From Roseateles depolymerans (GTDB lineage Bacteria; Pseudomonadota; Gammaproteobacteria; Burkholderiales; Burkholderiaceae_C), in assembly GCA_003241055.1 (NCBI GenBank), contig QFOD01000003.1, positions 239,241 through 303,240 on the forward strand: 64,000 nucleotides of DNA. The letters run 5' to 3'. The stretch's first letter is position 1. Each line of letters opens with the position of its first letter. Made by a program: the position numbers and the translations under genes. The notes under the pieces are model-generated. The model searched no databases, was not told the DNA's origin, and worked only from the letters and a program-made list of their open reading frames with translations. This document shows, one piece after another, positions 1 to 9,933 of this stretch.

Positions 1-756
1 CAGCCCGCCTGCAACAAGCCGGTCTACCTGACCTTCGACACCGGCCACATGGGCGTGGCGCCGCTGATCGCGGAAACGCTCAAGCGTCATAACGCCCGTG
101 CGACCTTCTTCATCGCCAGCGAGCCCACGCTGACCGGCGGCACCACGCTGGACGAGACCTGGGCGCCCTGGTGGCGTGAGCGCGTGGCCGAGGGCCACGA
201 CTTCGGCTCCCACACCTGGGACCACGACATCTTCATGGAAGACCTGCCCGATGCCGAGGGCAAGGTCACGCGCTTCAAGGTGAGGGCCCAGGCCGGCGTG
301 CAAAAGCCGGTGGTGAAGGAGCTCAGCGCCGAGCAGTACTGCGCGGAGCTGACCAAGGTCGGTGATCGCTTCAAGGCCATCACCGGGCAAGCCCTGTCCC
401 CCATCTTCCGGGCGCCGGCCGGCCGCACCTCGCCCGCGCTGCTGAGCGCGGCCAAGGCCTGCGGCTTCACGCATGTGGGCTGGAGCCGCGCGGGCTTTCT
501 GGGCGACGAATTGCCCAGCCAGAGCTTCCCCAACGCGCAGCTGCTGGAGAAGGCGCTGCGCGACATCCGCCCCGGCGACATCCTGATCGCCCACCTGGGC
601 ATCTGGCAGCGCCAAGACCCCTGGGCCCCGGCGGTGTTGGAGCCCCTGATGACCGGGCTGGAGCAGCGCGGCCTATGCTTTGCGCCGCTGCGCGAGCATC
701 CCCGCTACGCTGCGCTGTTCAAGAACCCGGCCAAGAATCCGCCCAAGACACCGTGA
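1..756 (+). CDS. Polysaccharide deacetylase (NodB-type), 5' end missing
   Basis: The reading frame is open from the first base, so the N-terminus lies outside the window; about 251 residues are visible. It has the NodB deacetylase layout: motif 1 TFDTGH at the very start, metal-ligand motif SHTWDH, motif 3 RAPAGR, and the late AHLG motif. Such enzymes remove acetyl groups from polysaccharides or related N-acyl substrates. Motif 1 is usually TFDDG; here the second Asp, normally a metal ligand, is Thr, so the metal site may differ. The stop overlaps the GTG start of the next gene (GTGA), which implies translational coupling to the membrane desaturase-like protein. The substrate cannot be told from the sequence. 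Confidence 0.85.
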   Translation, partial: QPACNKPVYLTFDTGHMGVAPLIAETLKRHNARATFFIASEPTLTGGTTLDETWAPWWRERVAEGHDFGSHTWDHDIFMEDLPDAEGKVTRFKVRAQAGVQKPVVKELSAEQYCAELTKVGDRFKAITGQALSPIFRAPAGRTSPALLSAAKACGFTHVGWSRAGFLGDELPSQSFPNAQLLEKALRDIRPGDILIAHLGIWQRQDPWAPAVLEPLMTGLEQRGLCFAPLREHPRYAALFKNPAKNPPKTP

Positions 757-1730
757 TCGACTGGATCTCCAACACCTACGATCTGCTGCAGCAACTGCTG
801 TATGAGTCCCTGATCCAGCCCGTGCTGTTCGCGCTGGGCTTTGGCAACCTGCTGGAGGATGCCTTCGACGCCACCGGCTGGCTGCTGCTGGGGCTGTTGC
901 AGGTGGTGGTGATCGTGGCCGTGATCGGCCTGCTGGAGCGGCGCTGGCCGGTGGAGCCGGTGACCGACCGCCAGGCGGTGCGGGTGGACGTGATCTACAC
1001 GCTGATCCACCGCCTGGGCCTGGTGCAGCTGGGCCTGTTCCTCGGTGTGGCGCCCTTATGGGATGCACTGGCGGGTCAGCTGCGGCTGTGGGGCGTGCCG
1101 ACCTGGCAGCTGGACGAGTTGTGGCCCGGCGTCACCGACATCGGCTGGGTCAGCCTGCTGCTGTATCTCGTGGTGTTCGATTTCGTCGGCTACTGGCTGC
1201 ACCGCTGGCAGCACCAGTTCCACTGGTGGTGGGCGCTGCACAGCCTGCACCACAGCCAGCGCCAGATGACCAAGTGGAGTGATGACCGCAACCACCTGCT
1301 GGACGACATCCTGATGGCCAGTGCGATGGCGCTGCTGGCGCGCTTCATCGGCGTGCAGCCAGGGCAGTTCGTCGCCATCATCGTGATCTCGCAGCTGGTG
1401 CAGAGCTTGCAGCATGCCAATCTGCGCTGGAGCTTCGGCCGCATCGGCGAGCGCCTGCTGGTCAGCCCGCGCTTCCACCGTCGCCATCACAGCATAGGCA
1501 TAGGCCACGAGTCCGCCGGCCGCGGCACGCTGGGCGGCTACAACTTCGGCGTGCTCTTCCCCTGGTGGGACCTGCTGTTCCGCACCGCCGACTTCGAGCT
1601 GCGCTATGACGCCACCGGCGTGCGCGACCAGTTGCCCGAGGAGGGCGCGCGCGACTACGGCCGCGGCTTCTGGCGCCAGCAGTGGCTGGGGCTGAAGCGC
1701 CTGTTCGGCGTGGCGCGGGGAGCGGTCTGA
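753..1730 (+). CDS. Sterol desaturase / fatty acid hydroxylase superfamily membrane protein
   Basis: A 325-residue multi-helix membrane protein. It carries the three His clusters that bind a di-iron centre in this superfamily: HRWQH at about 150-154, HSLHH at 163-167 and HRRHH at 242-246. These enzymes use O2 to hydroxylate or desaturate lipids. I chose the GTG at 753 because it gives a natural hydrophobic N-terminus and a 4-base GTGA overlap with the deacetylase; an in-frame start at 675 would run through the deacetylase end. The stop overlaps the next ATG (TGATG). Pairing with a deacetylase suggests envelope lipid or glycan modification, but that is inference. Confidence 0.88.
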   Translation: MIDWISNTYDLLQQLLYESLIQPVLFALGFGNLLEDAFDATGWLLLGLLQVVVIVAVIGLLERRWPVEPVTDRQAVRVDVIYTLIHRLGLVQLGLFLGVAPLWDALAGQLRLWGVPTWQLDELWPGVTDIGWVSLLLYLVVFDFVGYWLHRWQHQFHWWWALHSLHHSQRQMTKWSDDRNHLLDDILMASAMALLARFIGVQPGQFVAIIVISQLVQSLQHANLRWSFGRIGERLLVSPRFHRRHHSIGIGHESAGRGTLGGYNFGVLFPWWDLLFRTADFELRYDATGVRDQLPEEGARDYGRGFWRQQWLGLKRLFGVARGAV

Positions 1731-2572
1731 TGCAGCGCCTCGCGGATTCGTTCTGGCGCGCCTGCGCCTACTGCCTGCTGCCGCGGGTCATCGGCCTGTC
1801 GCTGCTGCCGCTGGTGCTGGCCGGCCTGCTGGTGTTCGGCTTCATGTTCTTCTTCTGGGAAGGTGCGGTGGCCAGCGTGCGCGCGACGCTGGAGAGCTGG
1901 CTGCTGGTGGACAGCCTGCTGCGCTGGCTGGATTCCATGGGCGGCGCGGCGCTGCGCAGCATGCTGGCGCCGCTGATCGTGCTGGCGCTGGTGCTGCCGG
2001 TGGTGGTGGTCATCAGCCTGCTGCTGGTGGCGCTGTGCATGACGCCGGCCATGGTGTCCCTGGTGTCGGAGCGGCGCTTCCCGGGGCTGGAGAAGCGCCG
2101 TGGCGGCTCGCTGCTGCAGAGCGTGGCCGCGTCGCTGGGTGCCACCGTGGTGGCGGTGCTGCTGCTGCTGCTGTCGCTACCGCTGTGGCTGATCCCGCCG
2201 CTGGTGATGGTGCTGCCGCCGCTGATCTGGGGCTGGCTGACCTACCGAGTGTTCGGCTTCGACGTGCTGGCCGAGCATGCGTCCGCCGACGAGCGCCGCG
2301 CGCTGCTGGCCGAGCACCGCATGCCCATGCTGGCCATGGGCGTGATCTGCGGCTACCTGGGCGCGGCGCCGTCGCTGATCTGGGCCATGGGCACGCTGAC
2401 CATCGTGCTCGCGCCCTTCGTGGTGCTCGTCTCGATCTGGCTCTACACCGTGGTGTTCGCGTTCTCGACGGCCTGGTTCACGCATTACGCGCTGGCAGCC
2501 CTGCAGGAGCGCCGCGACGCTGAGCCGGTGGCGGAGTCCGAGGTGCTGCTGGCCGGGGACGGCGCGGCCTGA
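1730..2572 (+). CDS. EI24 domain-containing integral membrane protein
   Basis: A 280-residue membrane protein with about six hydrophobic segments and the overall look of the EI24/CysZ-like family. No enzymatic motif is visible. CysZ relatives transport sulfate, but this one sits away from cysteine genes, so no substrate is assigned. The ATG at 1730 overlaps the TGA of the upstream desaturase-like gene, making a three-gene coupled unit with it and the deacetylase. The C-terminus is short and acidic. An earlier in-frame start at 1682 lies inside the upstream gene and is less likely. Confidence 0.8.
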   Translation: MQRLADSFWRACAYCLLPRVIGLSLLPLVLAGLLVFGFMFFFWEGAVASVRATLESWLLVDSLLRWLDSMGGAALRSMLAPLIVLALVLPVVVVISLLLVALCMTPAMVSLVSERRFPGLEKRRGGSLLQSVAASLGATVVAVLLLLLSLPLWLIPPLVMVLPPLIWGWLTYRVFGFDVLAEHASADERRALLAEHRMPMLAMGVICGYLGAAPSLIWAMGTLTIVLAPFVVLVSIWLYTVVFAFSTAWFTHYALAALQERRDAEPVAESEVLLAGDGAA

Positions 2573-2632
2573 GCAGGCCAGGGGGCTTATGGATGCTCCG
2601 GGCGCCAGGCACCGGGGCCAAGGAGGAGAGCA

Positions 2633-3424
2633 ATGAACGTCGGTCTGATCATCATTGGCGACGAGATCCTGTCGGGCAAGCGACGCGACTCGCATCTCGC
2701 CAAATTCATCGAACTGCTGGCCGAGCGCGGCATGCAGCTGAGCTGGGCTCAGTACCTGGCGGATGACCGCGAGGCGCTGACCGAGCGGCTGCGTGCGGCC
2801 TTCGCCAGCGGCGACCTGGTCCTCAGTTGTGGTGGCATCGGCGCGACGCCCGACGACCACACACGGCAGGCCGCGGCGGCCGCGCTCGGCCGCGACATGG
2901 CCGTGCACCCCGAGGCCCGTGAGCTCATCTGGCAGCGCATCCAGCAGATGGCGGCGGAGCAGGGAGCGTCGGCCGACCCCGAACATCCGGACAGCCTGCG
3001 CCGCTTCGAGATGGGTTGCTTTCCAGTCGGCGCCGACATCATCCCCAACCCCTACAACCGCATCCCGGGCTTCTCGGTGGGGCATGTGCATTTCGTGCCC
3101 GGTTTCCCGGTGATGGCGCATCCGATGATGGCCTGGGTGCTGGACCGCTACCCGCAACTGCACCGGGCGTTGCGCACCCAGGAGCGCTCGCTGATCGTGC
3201 AGGGTGCCATGGAGGCCAGCCTGACGCCGCTGATGGAGCGCGTCGAGGCCAACTTCCCGGGCATCAAGGTCTTCAGCCTGCCCAGCGTCGATCACCCCCA
3301 GTGGGGGCGCTGCATCGAACTGGGCGTCAAGAGCGATGCCGGCGACCTGATGGCGGCCTACGGCGCCCTCAAACAGGGCGTGATCGATTTTGGTGCAAAC
3401 GTGAGTGCCGAGTTGGTGCGTTGA
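2633..3424 (+). CDS. CinA-like competence/damage-inducible protein A, MoCF-domain protein
   Basis: A 263-residue protein of the COG1058 type. The N-terminal half is a molybdopterin-binding-like (MoCF) fold with IIIGDEILSG near residue 6 and LSCGGIGATPDD near residue 64. It lacks the C-terminal PncC nicotinamide-nucleotide deamidase domain found in full-length CinA. Family members of this length are often nucleotide pyrophosphatases, but activity here is unproven. A strong ribosome binding site (AAGGAGGAG) lies seven or so bases before the ATG. It is separated by 60 bases from the EI24 gene and may be cotranscribed with it. Confidence 0.85.
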   Translation: MNVGLIIIGDEILSGKRRDSHLAKFIELLAERGMQLSWAQYLADDREALTERLRAAFASGDLVLSCGGIGATPDDHTRQAAAAALGRDMAVHPEARELIWQRIQQMAAEQGASADPEHPDSLRRFEMGCFPVGADIIPNPYNRIPGFSVGHVHFVPGFPVMAHPMMAWVLDRYPQLHRALRTQERSLIVQGAMEASLTPLMERVEANFPGIKVFSLPSVDHPQWGRCIELGVKSDAGDLMAAYGALKQGVIDFGANVSAELVR

Positions 3425-3494
3425 ATGGGCCCCTGCGTAGGTACATGCGCATAATGAGCCGATGCCTTCAGCGAAGACCCATGTCGGTGCGCTC

Positions 3495-3510
3495 TGGCAT
3501 GCAACCTGCT
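3495..3510 (+). promoter_or_regulatory. Candidate sigma-54 (-24/-12) promoter of glnA
   Basis: TGGCATGCAACCTGCT matches the RpoN consensus TGGCAC-N5-TTGC at the diagnostic GG (-24) and GC (-12) dinucleotides with the right spacing. It lies 78 bases before the glnA start. Nitrogen-regulated glnA promoters of this type are activated by NtrC, whose gene is just downstream (6753-8234). A weak TGCG-N10-CGCA inverted repeat at 3434-3451 could be an NtrC half-site pair but is not a good consensus match. A -10-like CATAAT at 3450-3455 may mark a second, sigma-70 start. Confidence 0.6.
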
Positions 3511-3587
3511 TTGATTTATTCCGTGGCCGCGTGGCGCGAGTGCGCCTGCGGTGGCAACCCTCCCCTCGATTCCGCTAGGAGCTATTG

Positions 3588-5003
3588 ATGGCCAAGACCG
3601 TCGCCGAAGTGATGCAACTGGTGAAGGACAACGAAGTCAAGTTCGTGGACTTCCGCTTCACCGATACCCGTGGCAAGGAACAGCACGTGTCCGTGCCCGT
3701 GTCCGCGTTTGACGAAGACAAGTTCACTTCGGGTCACGCGTTTGACGGCTCCTCGATCGCCGGCTGGAAGGGCATCGAGGCTTCCGACATGCTGCTGATG
3801 CCGGACCCGAACACTGCCAACATCGACCCCTTCTTCGAAGAGCCGACGCTGATCCTGTCCTGCGACGTGGTCGACCCGGCCGACGGCAAGGCCTATGAGC
3901 GTGACCCGCGTTCGCTGGCCAAGCGCGCCGAGGCCTACCTGAAGAGCAGCGGCCTGGGCGACACCGCCTACTTCGGTCCCGAGCCCGAGTTCTTCATCTT
4001 CGACAGCGTGCGTTGGGGCAACGAGATGTCGGGCTCCTTCTTCAAGATCGAGTCGGAAGAAGGCGCCTGGAACTCCTCCAAGGAGTACGAGCACGGCAAC
4101 TCCGGCTACCGTCCCACGGTCAAGGGCGGCTACTTCCCCGTGCCCCCGGTCGACAGCGGCCAGGACATGCGCTCGGAGATGTGCCTGATCCTCGAATCCA
4201 TGGGCATCCCGGTCGAGGTGCACCACCACGAGGTGGCCAACGCCGGCCAGATGGAGATCGGCACCAAGTTCAGCTCGCTGGTGCAGCGCGCCGACTGGCT
4301 GCAACTGCAGAAGTACATCATCCAGAACGTCGCCCACGCCTACGGCAAGACCGCGACTTTCATGCCCAAGCCCCTGGTGGGCGACAACGGCTCCGGCATG
4401 CACGTTCACCAGTCCGTCTGGAAGGACGGCAAGAACCTGTTCGCCGGTGACGGCTACGCCGGCCTCTCCGACTTCGCGCTGTACTACATCGGCGGCATCA
4501 TCAAGCATGCCCGCGCGCTGAACGCCATCACGAACCCCGGCACGAACTCGTACAAGCGTCTGGTGCCTGGCTTCGAAGCCCCGGTGAAGCTGGCCTACTC
4601 GGCCAAGAACCGCTCGGCCTCGATCCGCATTCCGTACGTTGCCAACCCGAAGGGCCGCCGCATCGAAGCGCGCTTCCCGGACCCGTCCGCCAACCCCTAC
4701 CTGGCCTTCTCGGCCCTGCTGATGGCCGGTCTGGACGGCGTGGAAAACAAGATCCACCCGGGCGAAGCCGCCACCAAGGATCTGTACCACCTGCCGCCGG
4801 AAGAAGACGCGAAGATCCCGACCGTCTGCCACAGCCTGGACCAGGCCCTGGAGTATCTGGACAAGGACCGTGCCTTCCTGACCAAGGGTGGCGTGTTCAC
4901 CGACTCCTACATCGACGCCTACATCGAGCTGAAGATGCAGGAAGTGACCCGCTTCCGCATGGCGACCCATCCGGTCGAGTTCGACATGTACTACGCCCTG
5001 TGA
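3588..5003 (+). CDS. glnA: Type I glutamine synthetase
   Basis: Makes glutamine from glutamate, ammonia and ATP; the central ammonium-assimilation enzyme, a cytosolic dodecamer. The 471-residue product has the usual GSI-beta length. FDGSSIAGW lies near residue 45, the catalytic NANP-type segment is followed by NRSASIRIP, and the adenylylation loop reads DLYHLPPEE, with Tyr at about 400 as the likely GlnE target. The ATG at 3588 is preceded by AGGAG; the TTG one codon earlier is unlikely. It is transcribed from the sigma-54-like promoter at 3495 and ends at a strong terminator at 5046, so glnLG downstream probably needs its own or read-through transcription. Confidence 0.98.
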   Translation: MAKTVAEVMQLVKDNEVKFVDFRFTDTRGKEQHVSVPVSAFDEDKFTSGHAFDGSSIAGWKGIEASDMLLMPDPNTANIDPFFEEPTLILSCDVVDPADGKAYERDPRSLAKRAEAYLKSSGLGDTAYFGPEPEFFIFDSVRWGNEMSGSFFKIESEEGAWNSSKEYEHGNSGYRPTVKGGYFPVPPVDSGQDMRSEMCLILESMGIPVEVHHHEVANAGQMEIGTKFSSLVQRADWLQLQKYIIQNVAHAYGKTATFMPKPLVGDNGSGMHVHQSVWKDGKNLFAGDGYAGLSDFALYYIGGIIKHARALNAITNPGTNSYKRLVPGFEAPVKLAYSAKNRSASIRIPYVANPKGRRIEARFPDPSANPYLAFSALLMAGLDGVENKIHPGEAATKDLYHLPPEEDAKIPTVCHSLDQALEYLDKDRAFLTKGGVFTDSYIDAYIELKMQEVTRFRMATHPVEFDMYYAL

Positions 5004-5045
5004 TGGCCATGGGCAGCATGCCTGCTGCCTGTCCGTCCCAAGCGA

Positions 5046-5070
5046 GGGGCCGCCTGTGCGGCCCCTTTTT
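5046..5070 (+). terminator. Rho-independent terminator after glnA
   Basis: GGGGCCGC, a four-base loop CTGT, then GCGGCCCC and five T residues. This perfect 8-bp GC stem followed by a T run lies 43 bases after the glnA stop and separates glnA from the ntrBC genes. Confidence 0.9.
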
Positions 5071-5090
5071 CGTTCGTGGACAATGCCCCC

Positions 5091-5597
5091 ATGTCGAACC
5101 GATTTCCTGTCGCCGCTGCGATCCTGCTGATGGCAGCGTGCAGCCCGGTGCTCGCCACGGTCTACCGCTGCCCCGGCCCGCCGGTGCTCTACACCGATGC
5201 GCTGTCCGCCAAGGAGGCTCAGGAGAAGGGGTGCCGAACCATCGAGGGCACGCCCATCACCGTGATGCAGGCGCCGCGTCCGCGGGCCTCCGGCGGGCAG
5301 GCGGCTCCAGCCGCGCCGGTCGCCGAGGCGGCGCGTGGCAATGAAGGCCGCATCGATGCCGGACAGCAACGCTCGCGCGACGACGAGCGCCGCCGGGTGC
5401 TGCAGACCGAACTGCGTTCGGCCGAGGAGCGTCTGTCCACCGCCCAGAAGGAATTCAACGGCGGCCAGGGTGAGCGACGCGGCGACGAACGCAACTACCA
5501 GAAGTACCTCGACCGCATGGCCGAGCTCAAGGACAACATCGCCCGCTACGAGGCCGATGTGCAAGCCCTCAGGCGCGAGATCGCCAAGCTGCCCTGA
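5091..5597 (+). CDS. DUF4124-like exported protein
   Basis: A 168-residue protein with an N-terminal signal sequence (hydrophobic run AAAILLMAACSPVLA), then a short Cys-containing module VYRCPGPPVLYTD...GCRTI that resembles DUF4124. The C-terminal half is a charged, probably coiled-coil segment. LMAAC could be a weak lipobox; cleavage after VLA is the alternative. Function is unknown. I prefer ATG 5091 over the GTG at 5076, which lies close behind the terminator and adds nothing to the signal peptide. It sits between glnA and glnL, 20 bases before glnL, and is likely cotranscribed with ntrBC. Confidence 0.72.
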   Translation: MSNRFPVAAAILLMAACSPVLATVYRCPGPPVLYTDALSAKEAQEKGCRTIEGTPITVMQAPRPRASGGQAAPAAPVAEAARGNEGRIDAGQQRSRDDERRRVLQTELRSAEERLSTAQKEFNGGQGERRGDERNYQKYLDRMAELKDNIARYEADVQALRREIAKLP

Positions 5598-5617
5598 GAC
5601 CGGCGCCGGAGCGCCTC

Positions 5618-6718
5618 ATGCCTGATTTCCAACCCCTGCCGGCCGAATTCGCCGGTCTGGACCATCTCGCGACCATGGTCGTGATCGTCGGTGCCGGCGG
5701 CGAATGCCTGCTGGCCAACGCGCAGTTCGAGAGCGTGATGCGGCTGTCGCGCCGCAGCGTTCACAAGACCCAGTTGCCGGACTGGTTCGACGACCGGCAA
5801 CGCCTGGTCGAGACGCTGTCCGGCGTGGCCGCCAACCAATACTCCAGCAGCCGCTTCGATGCCCTGCTGCGGCGCCCCTGGGCGCAGGACGACGGCCTGC
5901 CCGTGCACGTCATCGTGTCGCAGGTGGAGCCTGCTGCCGATGGCACGGCGCGGGTCATGGTGGAGTTGATCGAGATCTCGCAGCAGGCTCGCCAGGACCG
6001 CGAAGAGCGCAGCCTGGACCAGGTGCAGGCCACCAAGGAACTCACGCGCAACCTTGCCCACGAGATCAAGAACCCGCTGGGTGGCATACGCGGCGCGGCG
6101 CAGCTGCTGACGCTGGAGCTGCAGGCCATGCCCGGCGGCGCCGAGCTCAACGAGTACACCCAGGTCATCGTGCACGAGGTGGATCGCCTGCAAAGCCTGG
6201 TGGACAGGCTGCTGGCGCCGCATCGCCGCGCGCAGGTGATGGCCGATGTGAACATCCACGAGATCTGCGAACGCGTGCGGGCGCTGGTGCTGATCGAGCA
6301 TCCGCGCGGACTCGTGATCCAGCGCGACTACGACACCTCGCTGCCCGACTTCCGCGGGGATCGCGAGCAGCTGATCCAGATGCTGCTGAACATCGTGCAG
6401 AACGCGGCGCAGGCGCTGGTGAATCGCATCGCGGCCGGCGATGCCCAGATCACGCTGCGCACGCGGGTGGCCCGGCAGGTGACGATTGGTAAGCAGCGCT
6501 GGCGCTTGGCACTGGAATTGCATGTCGAGGACAACGGGCCTGGCGTGCCGGCCGAAATCCGAGATCGCATCTTCTTCCCGCTGGTATCCGGCCGGGACGG
6601 CGGCTCGGGACTCGGCCTCACGCTCGCGCAGACGATCGCTCAGCAACACCAGGGCATGATCGATTGCGAGAGCGAGCCGGGCCTCACGAATTTCCGTATC
6701 ACGCTGCCGCTGCCCTGA
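5618..6718 (+). CDS. glnL: Nitrogen regulation sensor histidine kinase NtrB
   Basis: Soluble sensor kinase that phosphorylates or dephosphorylates NtrC according to PII status. Of its 366 residues, the N-terminal third is PAS-like. The H-box LAHEIKNPLGG has its phospho-acceptor His at about 148, followed by the N-box (LNIVQNAAQAL), G1 DNGPGVP and G2 GSGLGLTLA of the ATPase domain. There is no membrane segment, as expected for NtrB. A GGAG motif lies before the ATG. The response regulator follows 34 bases later. The PII protein it should sense is encoded at 35686. Confidence 0.95.
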   Translation: MPDFQPLPAEFAGLDHLATMVVIVGAGGECLLANAQFESVMRLSRRSVHKTQLPDWFDDRQRLVETLSGVAANQYSSSRFDALLRRPWAQDDGLPVHVIVSQVEPAADGTARVMVELIEISQQARQDREERSLDQVQATKELTRNLAHEIKNPLGGIRGAAQLLTLELQAMPGGAELNEYTQVIVHEVDRLQSLVDRLLAPHRRAQVMADVNIHEICERVRALVLIEHPRGLVIQRDYDTSLPDFRGDREQLIQMLLNIVQNAAQALVNRIAAGDAQITLRTRVARQVTIGKQRWRLALELHVEDNGPGVPAEIRDRIFFPLVSGRDGGSGLGLTLAQTIAQQHQGMIDCESEPGLTNFRITLPLP

Positions 6719-6752
6719 GCCCACGAAGCAAGGGGTGCGGTCGAGGAGCAGC

Positions 6753-8234
<1,482 letters not shown>

Positions 8235-8261
8235 GCGTGGCGGGGCCTGTACCGGGCGGCG

Positions 8262-9245
8262 TCAGGCGCTGCGTGCGTGCTTGTCCAGCCAGACGCCCAG
8301 GCCCTGGGCGTTGAGCTCCGCATCCATCGCCAGCCAGTCGCGCGCCATCGCCTCGCCGCCCGTGTAGCCGTGGGCGCGGACGCGCGCGAGGTAGCGCTCC
8401 ACCAGCGCGGCACGCAGCGCGTCGTGGCGATCAGGGCGGCCGTCCAGGCCGAGCGCCAGTGTCGTCATCTCGGTGATCTGCTCGTCGAGTGAGGCGGCCA
8501 GCTCGCGCACCTGTTCGACGGAACCCCCGACCCGGCCGTAGTGGGTCAGGTACATGGCCTGCGGCTCACGGGCCAGCATGCGTCCGATCGTGGCCTTGAG
8601 TGCGTCTGGCTCGAACTGCACCGGCGTGCTGGACGGCAGTGCCCAGGGCCGGCCGGCGACATCGAATTCCCGGTAGGACAGCCCGAAGGTGTCGCCCGTG
8701 AACCAGCCGCGGCTGAGCGCATCCCAGACCACGTGATGGTGGCGGGCATGGCCCGGCGCATCCATCAGCAGCAGCGGGCGGTCGCCCAGCAGCAGCACCT
8801 GACCATCATGGCTCTCGTCGGCCCGTTCGGCGGGCACGGGCACCAGACGGCCATAGGAGCGCTCCATCTCGGCTTCGCCGTAGACGGCCATGGCGCCCAG
8901 CCACAGGGCCTTGGGGTCCACCAGGTGGCGCAGGCCGCGGGGGTGGATCAGCACCCGCGCCGCAGGCAGCGATTGCAGCAGCAGCCCGGTGCCGCCGGCG
9001 TGATCCAGATGCACATGAGTGGGAATGATCCAGTCCACCGCGTCACGCGGCAGGCCCAGGGCCTCCAGTGAGGCCAGCAGGCGGGGCACGGCGTAGTTGG
9101 TGCCGGTGTCGATGAAGGCGGCGCGGCCGCCGTGCGTGACGAGATAGGCCGCGTCGAAGCGCGGGCGCTGGAAGCCGGTGTCGACGGCATAGATGCCGTG
9201 GCCGAGGTCCTGGAGAAAGTCGGGCAGTACGGGGCGAAGGGGCAT
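8262..9245 (-). CDS. MBL-fold metallo-hydrolase
   Basis: A 327-residue metallo-beta-lactamase-fold protein. The di-metal motif THVHLDHAGG places His77, His79, Asp81 and His82; further ligands are in APGHARHHH and FTGDTFG. The C-terminal ~100 residues form a helical region typical of MBL-fold enzymes with an added dimerisation or substrate domain. Family members include glyoxalase II-like thioesterases and lactonases; the substrate here is unknown. It converges on ntrC with only 27 bases between stops and diverges from def. An antisense frame runs on upstream to 10424 but has no support as coding. Confidence 0.88.
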   Translation of the reverse strand: MPLRPVLPDFLQDLGHGIYAVDTGFQRPRFDAAYLVTHGGRAAFIDTGTNYAVPRLLASLEALGLPRDAVDWIIPTHVHLDHAGGTGLLLQSLPAARVLIHPRGLRHLVDPKALWLGAMAVYGEAEMERSYGRLVPVPAERADESHDGQVLLLGDRPLLLMDAPGHARHHHVVWDALSRGWFTGDTFGLSYREFDVAGRPWALPSSTPVQFEPDALKATIGRMLAREPQAMYLTHYGRVGGSVEQVRELAASLDEQITEMTTLALGLDGRPDRHDALRAALVERYLARVRAHGYTGGEAMARDWLAMDAELNAQGLGVWLDKHARSA

Positions 9246-9249
9246 GGAA

Positions 9250-9266
9250 CTGATTTCTAGAATCAG
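9250..9266. promoter_or_regulatory. Inverted repeat in the def/metallo-hydrolase divergent promoter region
   Basis: CTGATT, five bases, AATCAG: a perfect 6-bp dyad centred in the 48-base gap between two divergent starts. It contains TAGAAT, a plausible -10 for def. It could be an operator or simply overlap the promoter; only one copy is present. Confidence 0.3.
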
Positions 9267-9293
9267 GCCGCACGATAGCCCAAGGAGCCCGCC

Positions 9294-9830
9294 GTGGCGG
9301 TTCATGAGATTTTGAAGATGGGCGATGCGCGTCTGCTGCGCATTGCAAAACCTGTCACCGACTTCGGCAGCCCCGAACTCAGGACGCTGATTGCCGACAT
9401 GTTCGACACCATGAAGGCCGCCCAGGGCGCCGGCTTGGCCGCACCTCAGATCGGCGTGGACCTGCGTCTGGTGATCTTTGGCTATGACAAGAACCCACGC
9501 TATCCCGACGCGCCGCCGGTGCCGCCGACGGTGCTGATCAACCCGGTCATCGAGGTGCTGGGCGATGCGATGGTGGAGGGCTGGGAGGGTTGCCTGTCGG
9601 TGCCAGGCCTGCGCGGCGTGGTCGACCGCCACCTGCGCATCCGCTACACCGGCTTCGACGCCGACGGCCAGCCGCTGGACCGGGTGGCCGAGGGCTTTCA
9701 CGCCCGCGTGGTGCAGCATGAGTGCGACCACCTGGACGGGGTGCTGTATCCGATGCGGGTGCGCGACTTCACGCGGTTCGGCTACACCTCCGTGCTGTTC
9801 CCCGAGCTCGACCCCAACGCCGACGACTGA
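9294..9830 (+). CDS. def: Peptide deformylase
   Basis: Removes the N-formyl group from nascent proteins with an Fe2+ or Zn2+ centre. All three family motifs are present in the 178 residues: GAGLAAPQ at 45-52, EGCLS with metal Cys100, and HECDH with His142, Glu143 and His146. The start is a GTG at 9294 with AAGGAG seven bases upstream. It is not followed by fmt, as in many genomes; instead a divergent hydrolase and an envelope pseudogene flank it. Such a solitary copy may be a second deformylase. Confidence 0.95.
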   Translation: MAVHEILKMGDARLLRIAKPVTDFGSPELRTLIADMFDTMKAAQGAGLAAPQIGVDLRLVIFGYDKNPRYPDAPPVPPTVLINPVIEVLGDAMVEGWEGCLSVPGLRGVVDRHLRIRYTGFDADGQPLDRVAEGFHARVVQHECDHLDGVLYPMRVRDFTRFGYTSVLFPELDPNADD

Positions 9831-9933
9831 GCGTGCGAGGCCTGGTGCTTCGGCCCGACCTGATTGCAACGTTTGTAAGTGCGGTGCACCGCGCGTGGCC
9901 CTGCCGCGTTGCCCAAGCGGAAAGGACCGCGAC

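Noticed and set aside
3434..3451. NtrC binding site upstream of glnA
   Set aside because: Only a TGCG-N10-CGCA dyad is present, a poor match to the NtrC consensus; kept as a note, not a feature.
3582..5564. 660-codon minus-strand frame opposite glnA
   Set aside because: It mirrors codon bias of a high-GC gene on the other strand, has His/Gly/Val-rich low-complexity translation and no recognisable domain.
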